A DNA stretch of 64,000 bases from Pararhodonellum marinum (GCF_015354735.1 NZ_JACEFJ010000001.1:806001-870000); one strand, 5' to 3'. Positions 26,889 to 35,536 are shown, numbered from the stretch's first letter. Notes: generated from the sequence alone by a model not told the origin. Made by a program: numbers and translations.

Positions 26889-27662
26889 ATGGACTATACC
26901 AAAGACGAAATGATGATCATCACGGCTTCTCAAATGTTGGGCAATGGGGAGGTGTGTTTTGTGGGCATTGGATTGCCAAGCACTGCCTGTAACTTGGCCA
27001 GGATTACCCATGCGCCGGATATTGTTTTAATTTATGAATCCGGAACCATTGATACCAAACCAGAGGTGTTGCCACTTTCCATCGGAGACGATATCTTGGC
27101 AGCCACGGCATCCTCTGTGGTTTCAGTGCCTGAAATTTTCAGTTACTGGCTGCAGGCGGGAAAAGTTGACATTGGTTTTTTGGGTGGCGCCCAAATTGAC
27201 AAATATGGCAATATCAATTCGACTGTGATCGGCTCCTATAAAAATCCAAAAGTACGTCTGCCCGGTGCGGGTGGGGCTCCAGAAATTGCTGCCAATGCCA
27301 AGAAGACCTATGTCATCATGAGACAAACCAAAAGGGCCTTTGTAGACCAGGTGGATTTCATTACCTCGGTGGGGTACCTCAGAGGAGGGGATGAAAGGAG
27401 AAAATCCGGAATTTCAGGAGAAGGACCTCAAGTTATCATCACGGATTTAGGTATATTGGAACCTCACGCCATCAGTAAAGAATTTATGCTGACTTCCATC
27501 CATCCCGGGGTGACCTTGGAGGAAATCCGGGACAATACACAATGGAATCTCAAGATCTCACCGGATTTGAAAACGACCAAAGCCCCACCCAAAGCTTACC
27601 TTGAGGCCCTGCGAGGCCTTCAAAACCGGACCGAGCTGGCCCATAGCCAAACCATGCCATGA
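26889..27662 (+). CDS. CoA-transferase subunit B (CatJ/GctB-like)
   Basis: The 257-residue beta subunit has the catalytic-glutamate block LIYESGTIDTKPEVLPLSIGD (YESG, as in glutaconate CoA-transferase type enzymes) and a glycine-rich IDKYGNINSTVIGSYKNPKVRLPGAGG stretch. It pairs with the subunit A gene 3 bases upstream and overlaps the thiolase start by 4 bases. Together they should form the 3-oxoadipate:succinyl-CoA transferase of this cluster. Confidence 0.88.
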   Translation: MDYTKDEMMIITASQMLGNGEVCFVGIGLPSTACNLARITHAPDIVLIYESGTIDTKPEVLPLSIGDDILAATASSVVSVPEIFSYWLQAGKVDIGFLGGAQIDKYGNINSTVIGSYKNPKVRLPGAGGAPEIAANAKKTYVIMRQTKRAFVDQVDFITSVGYLRGGDERRKSGISGEGPQVIITDLGILEPHAISKEFMLTSIHPGVTLEEIRDNTQWNLKISPDLKTTKAPPKAYLEALRGLQNRTELAHSQTMP

Positions 27663-28864
27663 AAACAGCCTATGTCATAGAAGGGGTTCGTACCCCGATT
27701 GCGAAGTTTAAGGGGGGCCTTTCTTTAGTCCGGGCAGATGACCTTGCGGCTTTCGTGATCAAGGCACTGACGGATAAATTTCCGGAATTGCCGAAAGAGG
27801 CCATTGATGATGTCATTTTGGGATGTCACAATCAGGCAGGAGAGGACAACCGAAACGTGGCCCGGATGGCTGCTTTGTTGGCAGGCTTACCTGTCTCGGT
27901 ACCCGGGGAAACCATCAACCGGTTGTGTGCCTCCGGCATGTCGGCGGTGGTACATGCCAAGCGGGCCATACAGGCAGGGGATGGAGATCTTTTTATCGCA
28001 GGAGGTGTTGAACACATGACCCGTGGGCCATATGTATTGGCCAAGCCAAGCACAGCTTTCGGAAATGATGCCACCATGTATGATTCCAGTTTCGGATGGC
28101 GATTTGTCAATTCCAAAATGGAGGAGAGCTACGGCGTAGATCCCATGGGAATTACCGCCGAAAACCTGGTTGAAAAGTTCGGGATAAGTAGGGAGGACCA
28201 GGATAAGTTTGCCTTGGCCTCTCAGTTGAAGGCAGCCAAGGCAAGAGAAAATGGAAGATTTGCCAAAGAAATCATACCCATTATTATTCCATCGAAACGA
28301 AGTGAAGCCATTGTATTTGCTGAAGATGAATTTATCAGAGAGGACACCACTATCGAAAAACTGTCAGCTCTGAATCCCGCTTTTAAAAAGGGAGGCTCGG
28401 TGACGGCCGGGAATTCATCCGGTTTGAATGACGGTGCTGCGGCGATGCTTGTCGCTTCTGAAAATGCGGTTAAAAAGTTTGGCTTAACACCTTCGGCCAA
28501 AATCCTGAGTACAGCTGTCGTGGGTGTAGAGCCGCGGCTGATGGGCATAGGACCGGTGGAGGCAGCCAATCAGGCACTGGCCAAAGCAGGCATTGGTTGG
28601 GATCAATTGGATGTAATTGAGCTAAATGAAGCTTTTGCTGCCCAGGCACTGGCCTGTATCAGGGCTTGGGGCTTGGATGACGAGGACCCGCGCATCAATC
28701 CCAATGGAGGGGCCATTGCCCTGGGGCACCCGCTGGGCATGTCAGGTACCCGGATTATTCAAACAGCCGCTTTGGAATTACAGTTGAAAAATAGACGTTA
28801 TGCCTTGGCAACCCTGTGTGTAGGGGTAGGACAGGGGTATGCGGTGGTTTTGGAAAGAGTTTGA
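27659..28864 (+). CDS. pcaF: 3-oxoadipyl-CoA thiolase (PcaF-like)
   Basis: The 401-residue thiolase has the active cysteine in [11 protein letters not shown] (Cys near 91), the histidine in [14 protein letters not shown] and the second cysteine in [10 protein letters not shown]. The N-terminal block [24 protein letters not shown] is the signature separating beta-ketoadipyl-CoA thiolase from acetoacetyl-CoA thiolases. It would cleave 3-oxoadipyl-CoA to succinyl-CoA and acetyl-CoA. Position directly after the two CoA-transferase genes supports this. Confidence 0.9.
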   Translation: MKTAYVIEGVRTPIAKFKGGLSLVRADDLAAFVIKALTDKFPELPKEAIDDVILGCHNQAGEDNRNVARMAALLAGLPVSVPGETINRLCASGMSAVVHAKRAIQAGDGDLFIAGGVEHMTRGPYVLAKPSTAFGNDATMYDSSFGWRFVNSKMEESYGVDPMGITAENLVEKFGISREDQDKFALASQLKAAKARENGRFAKEIIPIIIPSKRSEAIVFAEDEFIREDTTIEKLSALNPAFKKGGSVTAGNSSGLNDGAAAMLVASENAVKKFGLTPSAKILSTAVVGVEPRLMGIGPVEAANQALAKAGIGWDQLDVIELNEAFAAQALACIRAWGLDDEDPRINPNGGAIALGHPLGMSGTRIIQTAALELQLKNRRYALATLCVGVGQGYAVVLERV

Positions 28865-28873
28865 GCAGAAATT

Positions 28874-29920
28874 ATGGAAGCATTTACCTACAAAAGTATC
28901 GGGGCGAAAGTCATTTTCGGAAAGCCTTTGATCCCATCTTTGAAGGAAGAACTGAAAGGAGGGAAATCTAGAAACATTGGGGTCATTGCCAGCAAGCGGA
29001 ATGCCCCAATTCTTGAGGAAATCAGCAACTTTCAAGAGGTAGATACTTTGGTGCATTTTGATCAGGTAGCCCAACATGTACCTGATGCTTTGGTAAAGGA
29101 GGCTTTGGATTTTTTTGAAAAGGACAAGCCGGACCTCATCCTTGCCGTAGGTGGAGGATCTGCCATTGGCTTGGCCAAGGCTTTGGTTTTGGAGCGGAAA
29201 ATGGAATTCTGGGCGGTTCCCACCACCTATTCGGGATCAGAAATGACCAATATCTATGGGATCTCCTACCAGGGCAAAAAAGTGGTGAAAAGAGATGACC
29301 GGGTCCATCCACACAGGATTTTTTATGACCCAGAGCTCTCAATGGGTTTGCCCCTTGGTTTGGCAGTACCCAGCGCTTTCAATGCCCTGGCCCATCTGCT
29401 CGAGGCGCTGTACAGTGTGGAGAAAAATCCCCTTATCGAATCGATGACCGAAATGGGCATCAAGGAATTGCTTGAAGGGTTGAAAGCACTTTCAACCAGA
29501 GGGAAGTTGGACGAGGCCACCAATCGAAAATTGTTGTTTGGGGCTTATGTAGGAGGGAAGGTGCTCAGCGAAGTCAGTATGGGGCTCCACCACAAAACCG
29601 CCCATGTTTTGGGAGGGAATTTTGGTTTGGACCATGCCAAAACCCACACCTTGATCCTGCCCTATGTCCTCAAATACCAGTGGCCATACCTGGATTCCAG
29701 TATCCGGTCTGCTTTTCAGTTGCTCTTCCAGGACGAGCAGCCTTATGCATCCATTTTGAACTTGCAGCAGCAGATGGGAGTGGATTTTAAATTAAGGGAT
29801 TTGGGAATGAAGGAGGATAGCCTTGAAGAAGCTGTTTCTTATTTGATGGACATGCACTATAGCAATCCTGCGCCTTTGGATACGGAGAAGTTATTGGAGA
29901 TGTTGAAAGAGGCTTATTGA
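28874..29920 (+). CDS. Maleylacetate reductase (iron-type alcohol dehydrogenase family)
   Basis: The 348-residue protein reduces maleylacetate to 3-oxoadipate with NAD(P)H. It has the family's GGGSAIGLAKAL nucleotide-binding segment near 93, PTTYSGSEMTNIYGI near 114, and a C-terminal GLHHKTAHVLGG..LDHAKTHTLILPY block. Only part of the typical metal-ligand set is retained, as in other maleylacetate reductases. It ends the operon. Its product feeds the upstream thiolase/CoA-transferase set, so the operon can take a maleylacetate-yielding ring-cleavage product to central metabolism. Confidence 0.88.
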   Translation: MEAFTYKSIGAKVIFGKPLIPSLKEELKGGKSRNIGVIASKRNAPILEEISNFQEVDTLVHFDQVAQHVPDALVKEALDFFEKDKPDLILAVGGGSAIGLAKALVLERKMEFWAVPTTYSGSEMTNIYGISYQGKKVVKRDDRVHPHRIFYDPELSMGLPLGLAVPSAFNALAHLLEALYSVEKNPLIESMTEMGIKELLEGLKALSTRGKLDEATNRKLLFGAYVGGKVLSEVSMGLHHKTAHVLGGNFGLDHAKTHTLILPYVLKYQWPYLDSSIRSAFQLLFQDEQPYASILNLQQQMGVDFKLRDLGMKEDSLEEAVSYLMDMHYSNPAPLDTEKLLEMLKEAY

Positions 29921-29994
29921 AGCAGGATTAGCTATTTTTTTTCTTTGAATATACGGAATGATACAACAGCGGATTTTTTAGCTAACTCATCTGC

Positions 29995-30741
29995 TTATAG
30001 CCTGAAAGCAGCTATAACACCCACACTGCGTTTACCCGATAGTTCGTGCATTTCTCCGTTGACTTCCTGTAAAAAAACCAACCCAAGTAAAATCAAAAAG
30101 ACGGAGTCATCAGTTTCAGCATGTGGCTTTGGTAGAACAATGGTTCCCAATGCAGATAATGGGACAGAAAGCAATTGGTTCTGACCCTTCAGGTCCATAG
30201 TTTGGCCGGACATTTTTTGCTCGTCAAAAATGACTGAGACCATATCCAATCGGAAATGACTGGCACCTTCCGGAACCGAACGAGGATCCAAAATCTTCAT
30301 ACCTGAAAAATCTACCTTTATATCTCGCTGAGATGATTTTATTTTTGGAAGGGCAATGAGATGACTTTTAAGTTTGGTTTGTTCAAAATCAAACCCCTCC
30401 AAAAGGGATAAGTCACCTAAACTGATTTTCCTATCGCCGTATGCACTTTGCCTGTCTGTTTGTAACACCCGTTGAAGTTGCTCCGTTAACTTCCCGTGCA
30501 AACCAGTGTGATTTCCCGGATTCATCAATGGCTTTGCAGCATGCACCACTTTAGACGCCATTTTTGAGGCATGTCCAAACTCAGCACTGACCCTTCTTGA
30601 GTTCTCAAAGGCCTTCCCTTTTTTTAGCTTAGCTTTACTTGGTGCTCCTTTACTGCGCACATAGTATTTGCCATTCATTTTGTAGAAGATCATATTGCCA
30701 ATGGTCCCTTCCAATTGTAATCCACCCGCTTGCCTAGCCAT
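29995..30741 (-). CDS. Bacteroidota hypothetical protein, unknown family
   Basis: The 248-residue protein opens MARQAGGLQLEGTIGNMIFYK, then KYYVRSKGAPSKAKLKKGKAFENSRRVSAEFGHASKMASKV. This resembles an N-terminal segment seen in Bacteroidota orphan proteins; I cannot name a function. The middle (about 110-200) is beta-rich and polar, and no transmembrane segment, signal peptide or catalytic motif is evident. It is divergent from the parDE pair and shares with it an intergenic region carrying direct repeats (30801-30839). Confidence 0.65.
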   Translation of the reverse strand: MARQAGGLQLEGTIGNMIFYKMNGKYYVRSKGAPSKAKLKKGKAFENSRRVSAEFGHASKMASKVVHAAKPLMNPGNHTGLHGKLTEQLQRVLQTDRQSAYGDRKISLGDLSLLEGFDFEQTKLKSHLIALPKIKSSQRDIKVDFSGMKILDPRSVPEGASHFRLDMVSVIFDEQKMSGQTMDLKGQNQLLSVPLSALGTIVLPKPHAETDDSVFLILLGLVFLQEVNGEMHELSGKRSVGVIAAFRL

Positions 30742-30800
30742 AACTACTTTTTTTTATGTTTAAGATAAGCAATATAACAAATTGATAGCTATTAATATAC

Positions 30801-30839
30801 TATTAACTCCGTATATAGTCGGTATTAACTCCGTATATA
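30801..30839. promoter_or_regulatory. Pair of 17-bp direct repeats, possible operator for parDE or the divergent gene
   Basis: TATTAACTCCGTATATA occurs at 30801-30817 and again at 30823-30839, a 22-bp spacing (about two helical turns), with a further partial ACTCCGT at 30838-30844. The repeats lie 60 bases before the divergent gene's start (30741) and 117 bases before parD (30956). They suit cooperative binding of a ribbon-helix-helix repressor such as ParD, but that is inference. Confidence 0.5.
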
Positions 30840-30955
30840 CTCCGTTTAAATTTAGTAAAACCGATTACCTTTTGGATTTAATAACGGGTAAAAATTGTAA
30901 AGGTCTTTTTGTCTCATTACCAATTCTTGGTAACTTAGGGGAAACGTAAAAGATC

Positions 30956-31198
30956 ATGGGTAAAAACACTTCAATTTCTTTAGGTCCTTATTTTGAAGCC
31001 TTCATCAATGAAGAGGTAAAATCAGGAAGATACAGTTCAACCAGTGAGGTAATCCGGTCTGCACTAAGGCTTCTGGAACAAGAGGAAAGAAAAGAAAGTG
31101 AATTGATCAAAGCCCTGGAAGCAGGGGAATCAAGTGGCTTTGATGAAAATTTCGAACCTAAAGAACACCTTAAAAGACTTCATGACAAGCACCTATGA
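30956..31198 (+). CDS. parD: Type II antitoxin, ParD/RHH family
   Basis: The 80-residue protein matches ParD/CopG-type antitoxins: a N-terminal ribbon-helix-helix (SISLGPYFEAFINEEVKSGRYSSTSEVIRSALRLLEQEE) and a C-terminal flexible toxin-neutralising tail. ParD usually represses its own operon. The start overlaps nothing upstream. Its stop overlaps the parE start by 4 bases (ATGA). Confidence 0.88.
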   Translation: MGKNTSISLGPYFEAFINEEVKSGRYSSTSEVIRSALRLLEQEERKESELIKALEAGESSGFDENFEPKEHLKRLHDKHL

Positions 31199-31497
31199 AC
31201 GGTCCGGGTTTTCGAATCAGTAAAGAAGCTATTGAAGATTTGGATAAAATTTGGTTGTACACCCTAAAAAACTGGTCACTAAAACAAGCGGACAGGTACT
31301 ATTCCCAATTGATTCAGGAAATCGAATTTGTAGCTGCACATTATTTCATTGGAAAATCTTTGGAAACGATAAGAAAAGATTATCGAGTTGTAAAAGTTAA
31401 ATCCCACCTTATTTTTTACCGAAGAGCAGAAGATGATGTTATAGAAATTGTAAGGATTCTTCATGAGAGAATGGAAATTAAAAGACATCTAAAGTGA
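31195..31497 (+). CDS. parE: Type II toxin, ParE family
   Basis: The 100-residue protein has the RelE/ParE fold segments: FRISKEAIEDLDKIWLYTLKNWSLKQADRYYSQL, then EFVAAHYFIGKSLETIRKDYRVVKVKSHLIFYRRAEDDVIEIVRILHERME. ParE toxins typically target DNA gyrase. It is directly paired with ParD and appears intact. Confidence 0.88.
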   Translation: MNGPGFRISKEAIEDLDKIWLYTLKNWSLKQADRYYSQLIQEIEFVAAHYFIGKSLETIRKDYRVVKVKSHLIFYRRAEDDVIEIVRILHERMEIKRHLK

Positions 31498-31549
31498 TAG
31501 AACTACATCTGTAAGCTATTAAACTTTTAAAATATTTACTCATTCAACT

Positions 31550-32134
31550 ATGGAAAAGAAATCCACTCTGCTAAATAACTCTACTTATAAAATCCTCCCT
31601 TCAGGCATCCCTATCAATCTCAATGAGCCTCAATATGCCAAATTCAATGAGCAAGTAGCCAAAACCATCTTTCAAATTACCCAACTCAATCAATCGGGTG
31701 ACCTGAATAAAATCAGGGAAATTTTAAACGAAGTGCTGCCTGAGCCTTTGCATGCCTACACAACCGTGTTTCCGCCTTTCCATACCAACTTTGGAAAGTT
31801 TATCTGGATCGGTAAATGCGTTTTTATCAACCATGGATGTTCTTTTTTGGACTTAGGCGGGATTACCATCGAAGACAATGTGATGATAGGTCCACAGGTG
31901 AAAATCACCAGCGAAAACCATCCTGTAGACCCCAAAATCAGAAGGCACTTGATATTGGGACAAGTCCATATCAAGCGCAATGCCTGGATCGGTGCAGGAG
32001 CCACCATTCTGCCCGGAGTGACTGTAGGTGAAAATGCCATCGTCGCAGCAGGAGCGGTCGTAAACAGGGATGTGCCTGACAATACCGTAGTGGGTGGCAT
32101 CCCGGCTAAAGTGATCAAGGCAATTGATTTATAG
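31550..32134 (+). CDS. Sugar O-acetyltransferase (LacA/NodL-like, hexapeptide repeat)
   Basis: The 194-residue protein has a helical N-terminal cap (about 1-70) and a left-handed beta-helix with hexapeptide repeats ([56 protein letters not shown]). The catalytic histidine is expected in SENHPVDP (near 125). It would acetylate a sugar with acetyl-CoA in the cytoplasm. It is a stand-alone gene 52 bases after parE. Confidence 0.88.
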   Translation: MEKKSTLLNNSTYKILPSGIPINLNEPQYAKFNEQVAKTIFQITQLNQSGDLNKIREILNEVLPEPLHAYTTVFPPFHTNFGKFIWIGKCVFINHGCSFLDLGGITIEDNVMIGPQVKITSENHPVDPKIRRHLILGQVHIKRNAWIGAGATILPGVTVGENAIVAAGAVVNRDVPDNTVVGGIPAKVIKAIDL

Positions 32135-32377
32135 TTTCAATCAGTCAAATAATGTTGATTTTGCGGCTTTAAAATTACATTTAGAATCAATCTTTTAGGG
32201 ATACAGTAATATCACCTCATTTTTAAATTATTTTTCTACAGGTTTTCATAAAGTTTACTTCATCTTTAAAAATGAGCGTCCCTTTGTTCAACCACTCTTT
32301 GTTGTGATGGATTTAGAATTTGAGTTGAGGCAATAAGTTGGAATAATTAATTCTGTATAAAATGAATGGATAGGATC

Positions 32378-33136
32378 CTAAAAAACCGAATTCGCAACTA
32401 GCCCAGCAATTAAAGCTAGAATCATGTTAAAAACATTTAACAATACAAAAGATAACAATGTCAGCAAGAAGGATCGAATCTTAGTGAGTTTATCGAAGAA
32501 TTGAGAATAGCACCAATACAACAATACAAAATCAATTAGCTGAAAAACAGGTACAAATGTTTTGAAACTGTCATTACCCGCGCTGTGCAATGCATATAGC
32601 ACCGGGAAAATAAGTAGCGAAATCATCATTACCAAACCCCTGTAATATGTGTTCAGCACCAAATGCTCTGCCAAATTATAGCCTTGTTTCCTAAAGACCA
32701 GAAAAGAGGAAACAGAACTACTTATGATCAAGATCAATGTGGCATAGGCAAAATGGTCTACACTCCAATTGATCACTTTTTCATATACACCCAATAAATT
32801 GTCTGAACTGTTGACAGTATTTACATCGAATGAGGTGGGGATTAAAAAATGGTAAAGCAATCCATAAATGGTCGCCAAAACAACCACAAAGGACAGTGGT
32901 TTAAAATGGTGCACCCTTTTTCCTTCTATATACTCTCGGATGCTATGGCCAGGTCTTGTAAGGAGTTGCTTAATGGTATAAAATATTCCTTTATCAAAGT
33001 TGACAATCCCATTTTGTAAATCAATCCAAATGTGCCGCATCGTCAATCTTCTGGTGTCCGCCACTTGTCCGCAATGGCGACAAAAGTTGCCTTCGTTTTT
33101 TTGGCCACAATTCTTGCAGATTTTGGTGTTGGGCAT
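32378..33136 (-). CDS. DUF3667 membrane protein with zinc ribbon
   Basis: The 252-residue protein starts with a zinc ribbon, CKNCGQ then CRHCGQ (CxxC-x8-CxxC, residues about 6-21), followed by the DUF3667 segment near residue 25-75 (FDKGIFYTIKQLLTRPGHSIREYIEGKRVHHFKPLSF) and four to five hydrophobic helices. The role is unknown. ATG 33136 was chosen because it directly precedes the conserved ribbon; an upstream TTG at 33223 would add 29 unconserved residues. The gene stands alone. Confidence 0.85.
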   Translation of the reverse strand: MPNTKICKNCGQKNEGNFCRHCGQVADTRRLTMRHIWIDLQNGIVNFDKGIFYTIKQLLTRPGHSIREYIEGKRVHHFKPLSFVVVLATIYGLLYHFLIPTSFDVNTVNSSDNLLGVYEKVINWSVDHFAYATLILIISSSVSSFLVFRKQGYNLAEHLVLNTYYRGLVMMISLLIFPVLYALHSAGNDSFKTFVPVFQLIDFVLLYWCYSQFFDKLTKIRSFLLTLLSFVLLNVFNMILALIAGLVANSVF

Positions 33137-33374
33137 TTTCTTAAGGCTTACGGATATTTGACAAAGATCTGGACAACTTTCACAGATTGGGTTCCAAATG
33201 GGAATTGGGGCAATACTGCTCAACTAAAATACAAAAGATTGAATTAGAATTAAAAAATCTTGTCTCTGCTCTATAAATTAACATCCTTGCCAAAATCGAA
33301 CTAAGGTCAGCATCCGGATTTGCAGAGCACCTGAAAGTTCATGTCAATCATACTTGATCATAATAAAATCAAAG

Positions 33375-33651
33375 TCATATTAAATATATTGCTTTCGGAA
33401 CCATTAGATTTAGATAGGCGACTTCACATTGAATTTCCTGAAAAAGTACTTCAGCTGGAATACCAAGCATTTGGCACAAGTTTCGGATCATTTTCAAAGA
33501 AAGTGGAATTTTTTTGTTTGAATACTTTTGACACGGTTCCTTTATCTCCAATTGTGGGGATATGGTCTTTGGCTTTCAATCCCAAATCTTCCATCCTTAC
33601 CTTTATGGCATCGATGGGGTCACGCAAGGGAATTTGATCAAAGTTTCTGAT
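33375..33651 (-). pseudogene. higA: Frameshifted HigA-type antitoxin remnant
   Basis: On the minus strand one frame gives FDQIPLRDPIDAIKVRM then EDLGLKAKDHIPTIGDKGTVSKVF. Around 33504 a second frame continues PLSLKMIRNLCQMLGIPAE and VLFQEIQ until a stop at 33375. Read together they match the helix-turn-helix and C-terminal part of HigA antitoxins, broken by a frameshift and without a proper start (a stop precedes the first frame at 33652). A plus-strand open frame over the same DNA is only its shadow. No HigB toxin gene is seen beside it. Confidence 0.7.
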
Positions 33652-33741
33652 TTATTTTTTTTCACCTGTAACACTGTCCTTAAAGCAAATTGGAGCTAAG
33701 CACCAAGGGAGAATTCAGCATCAATGATTTTGCTTCAAATG

Positions 33742-34797
33742 TTATCGAATGGTTTCCCTGACCTGTTCATTTATTTCCATCATTACTTCCGCAAATAATT
33801 TTGTGGATTTAATTCGGTCTTCGAGGGCATACATGGTAGATACTGCGATTAGCTCATTCACCCCGGTTTTTGCAACAAATTCCATTATTTGCTTTTTTAC
33901 CGTTTGCTTGCTTCCCACAAAAGAATATTTCAGGAATGGTTGCATTGAAGGATGGTTCATGATTTCCTTCAATTCCTGATTCATTTCTGTCGGGGGCTGT
34001 AGCGGTTTCTTTTCTCCTGTCAGAACACCAAAAAACATCTTGATCAAGGTGGTGAACAATTTTTCAGCTTCTTCATCGGTATCCGCTACAAAAACATTTA
34101 TCCCTGCAAGGGTATAGGGTTCTTTCAGAAATTCAGAAGGCTGAAATTCATCGTGATAAATTTTTAATGCATGGAATAAATGTGTTGCCGCAAAATGACT
34201 TGCAAAAGCATAAGGCAAACCTTTTTTTGCCGCTAGATGCGCACTATCCGTACTGGAACCTAAAATATAAAGTGGTACACCTGTGCCCTCTGCTATGGTA
34301 GCCCTTACTTTGGAATGCTTATTTTCTGTAGAAAAGTATTTCTGAATCTTATCTAATTCCTGAAGAAACGCGTGAGCGGCCTGCATAAAATCAGACCTAA
34401 TGGCCTGAGCGGTTTGCTGATCTGTACCCGGAGCTCTTCCTAGCCCTAAATCTATTCTGTTGGGATATAAATGCGCTAAAGTCCCAAACTGTTCGGCGAC
34501 AATTAAAGGGGAGTGATTGGGAAGCATCACGCCACCTGACCCTACCCTAATGGTTTTGGTGTTTTCAGCCACATACCCAATGAGGATGGATGTTGCACTG
34601 CTGCCAATATGTTCTGCGTTATGATGCTCCGCAAACCAAAACCGCTTGTAGTTTAAGGCCTCAGCCTCTTTAGCCAATGCCAGAGAATTATTCAGGGTCT
34701 GCTTGATCGTAGCACTTTGCGGAACAAGTGCCAATTCTAAAATAGAATATGCTATATCTTGATTTTTCATGCTATTGGTAAAGGAAATATCATCCAT
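33742..34797 (-). CDS. LLM class flavin-dependent monooxygenase (luciferase-like)
   Basis: The 351-residue protein has the luciferase-like TIM barrel features RFWFAEHHNAEHIGSSATSILIG near 52-74, VGSGGVMLPNHSPLIVAEQFGTLAHLYPNRIDLGLGRAPG near 86-125, and a later GSKQTVKKQI. Members use reduced FMN from a partner reductase; the substrate is unknown. The start is either ATG 34797 or the in-frame ATG 34770 (MKNQDIAYSILELAL), the latter fitting family members better. It lies beside the REP unit that begins at 34807. Confidence 0.88.
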   Translation of the reverse strand: MDDISFTNSMKNQDIAYSILELALVPQSATIKQTLNNSLALAKEAEALNYKRFWFAEHHNAEHIGSSATSILIGYVAENTKTIRVGSGGVMLPNHSPLIVAEQFGTLAHLYPNRIDLGLGRAPGTDQQTAQAIRSDFMQAAHAFLQELDKIQKYFSTENKHSKVRATIAEGTGVPLYILGSSTDSAHLAAKKGLPYAFASHFAATHLFHALKIYHDEFQPSEFLKEPYTLAGINVFVADTDEEAEKLFTTLIKMFFGVLTGEKKPLQPPTEMNQELKEIMNHPSMQPFLKYSFVGSKQTVKKQIMEFVAKTGVNELIAVSTMYALEDRIKSTKLFAEVMMEINEQVRETIR

Positions 34798-34806
34798 ATT
34801 AATTCC

Positions 34807-34942
34807 ATTTTAGGGACAGGCATTTCAGGTTCGGGGGGCAAAGGTAGGTGAGTTCGACCCTTTCAGGGTCAAGGAGCATATGGATTTTTTTTAATCCCTG
34901 GGTTGCACCCATGGCTATTGAGATGTTTGACCCTTCCAGGGT
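34807..34942. repeat. 135-bp direct repeat, copy 1 (palindrome-bearing REP-like unit)
   Basis: This segment, starting TTTTAGGGACAGGCATTTC and ending CCCTTCCAGGGTC, is nearly identical (about 90% by eye) to 35612-35745 on the other side of the transposase gene. It contains two GACCCT-N3-AGGGTC palindromes (34855-34869 and 34928-34942) with an imperfect palindrome CCTGGGTTGCACCCATGG between. Confidence 0.85.
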
Positions 34943-34972
34943 CTGGGATCAAAAAATGAGATTCAGACGTAA

Positions 34973-35086
34973 TGACCCTGAAAGGGTCAAACTTTTCATT
35001 AGCCCTAGGTGAAACCTAGGATAAAAGTGAATGATGATAGGCAGCATCAACCCTGAAAGGCCTGCCTGCCGGAAAAGGCAGGGTTG
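34973..35086. repeat. Second set of palindromes next to the transposase 3' end
   Basis: Three different hairpins follow copy 1. GACCCT-GAA-AGGGTC lies at 34973-34987, CCTAGGT-GAA-ACCTAGG at 35003-35019, and CAACCCTG at 35048-35055 pairs with CAGGGTTG at 35079-35086 around an inner CCTGCC..GGCAGG stem. The third ends 4 bases before the transposase stop codon side (35090). Confidence 0.8.
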
Positions 35087-35089
35087 AAC

Positions 35090-35536
35090 TTACAATAGAA
35101 ATTTAGGATCAAATTTGATTTCATATTCTTCGAGCAAAGCTTTATACTCCTCTAAAAATGTCACCTTTTTATGGTGCTCTTCCTGGTTTTTGATGTATTT
35201 GATCAGTCTATTTTTAGCTTTGATGGTTTCTGTAAAAGCACCGTAACCATCCTGCCATCCCTTGAATTTAGGAAAAATTCCTTCTCGCGAAATAAAATCG
35301 CTAGAAGCTAATTTGATGTCCTTGATTAATTTTGAAACAGATATGGTTGGGTGGATATGAGTCAAAATATGGATATGATCTTCTACTCCATTTATTCGAT
35401 ACAAATGGCAATTTTTGTTTGTAAGTAAATTATGGATATAAGCGAAGAGCCTCTTTTTTTCATGGTGTAGAATTGTTGGTTCCCGATGTTTTGTCGAATA
35501 GGTGATGTGGTAAATGAACTGGGTGTAGGGACTCAT
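35090..35536 (-). mobile_element. REP-associated Y1 transposase (IS200/IS605 TnpA-like, RAYT)
   Basis: The 148-residue protein is a single-domain HUH transposase. The metal-binding HIH motif is VEDHIHILTHIH (His54, His56), the catalytic tyrosine is Tyr114 in LIKYIKNQEEHHKK, and GWQDGYGAFTETI is a family block. RAYTs are domesticated IS200-like proteins tied to REP hairpins. The gene is bounded by 135-bp direct repeats carrying palindromes and has no TnpB partner. Its ORF is intact. Whether it still moves or maintains the repeats is unknown. Confidence 0.85.

Noticed and set aside
33341-33637. Plus-strand 98-residue open frame
   Set aside because: It is the shadow of the minus-strand HigA remnant, which has real family similarity; the plus-strand product has none.
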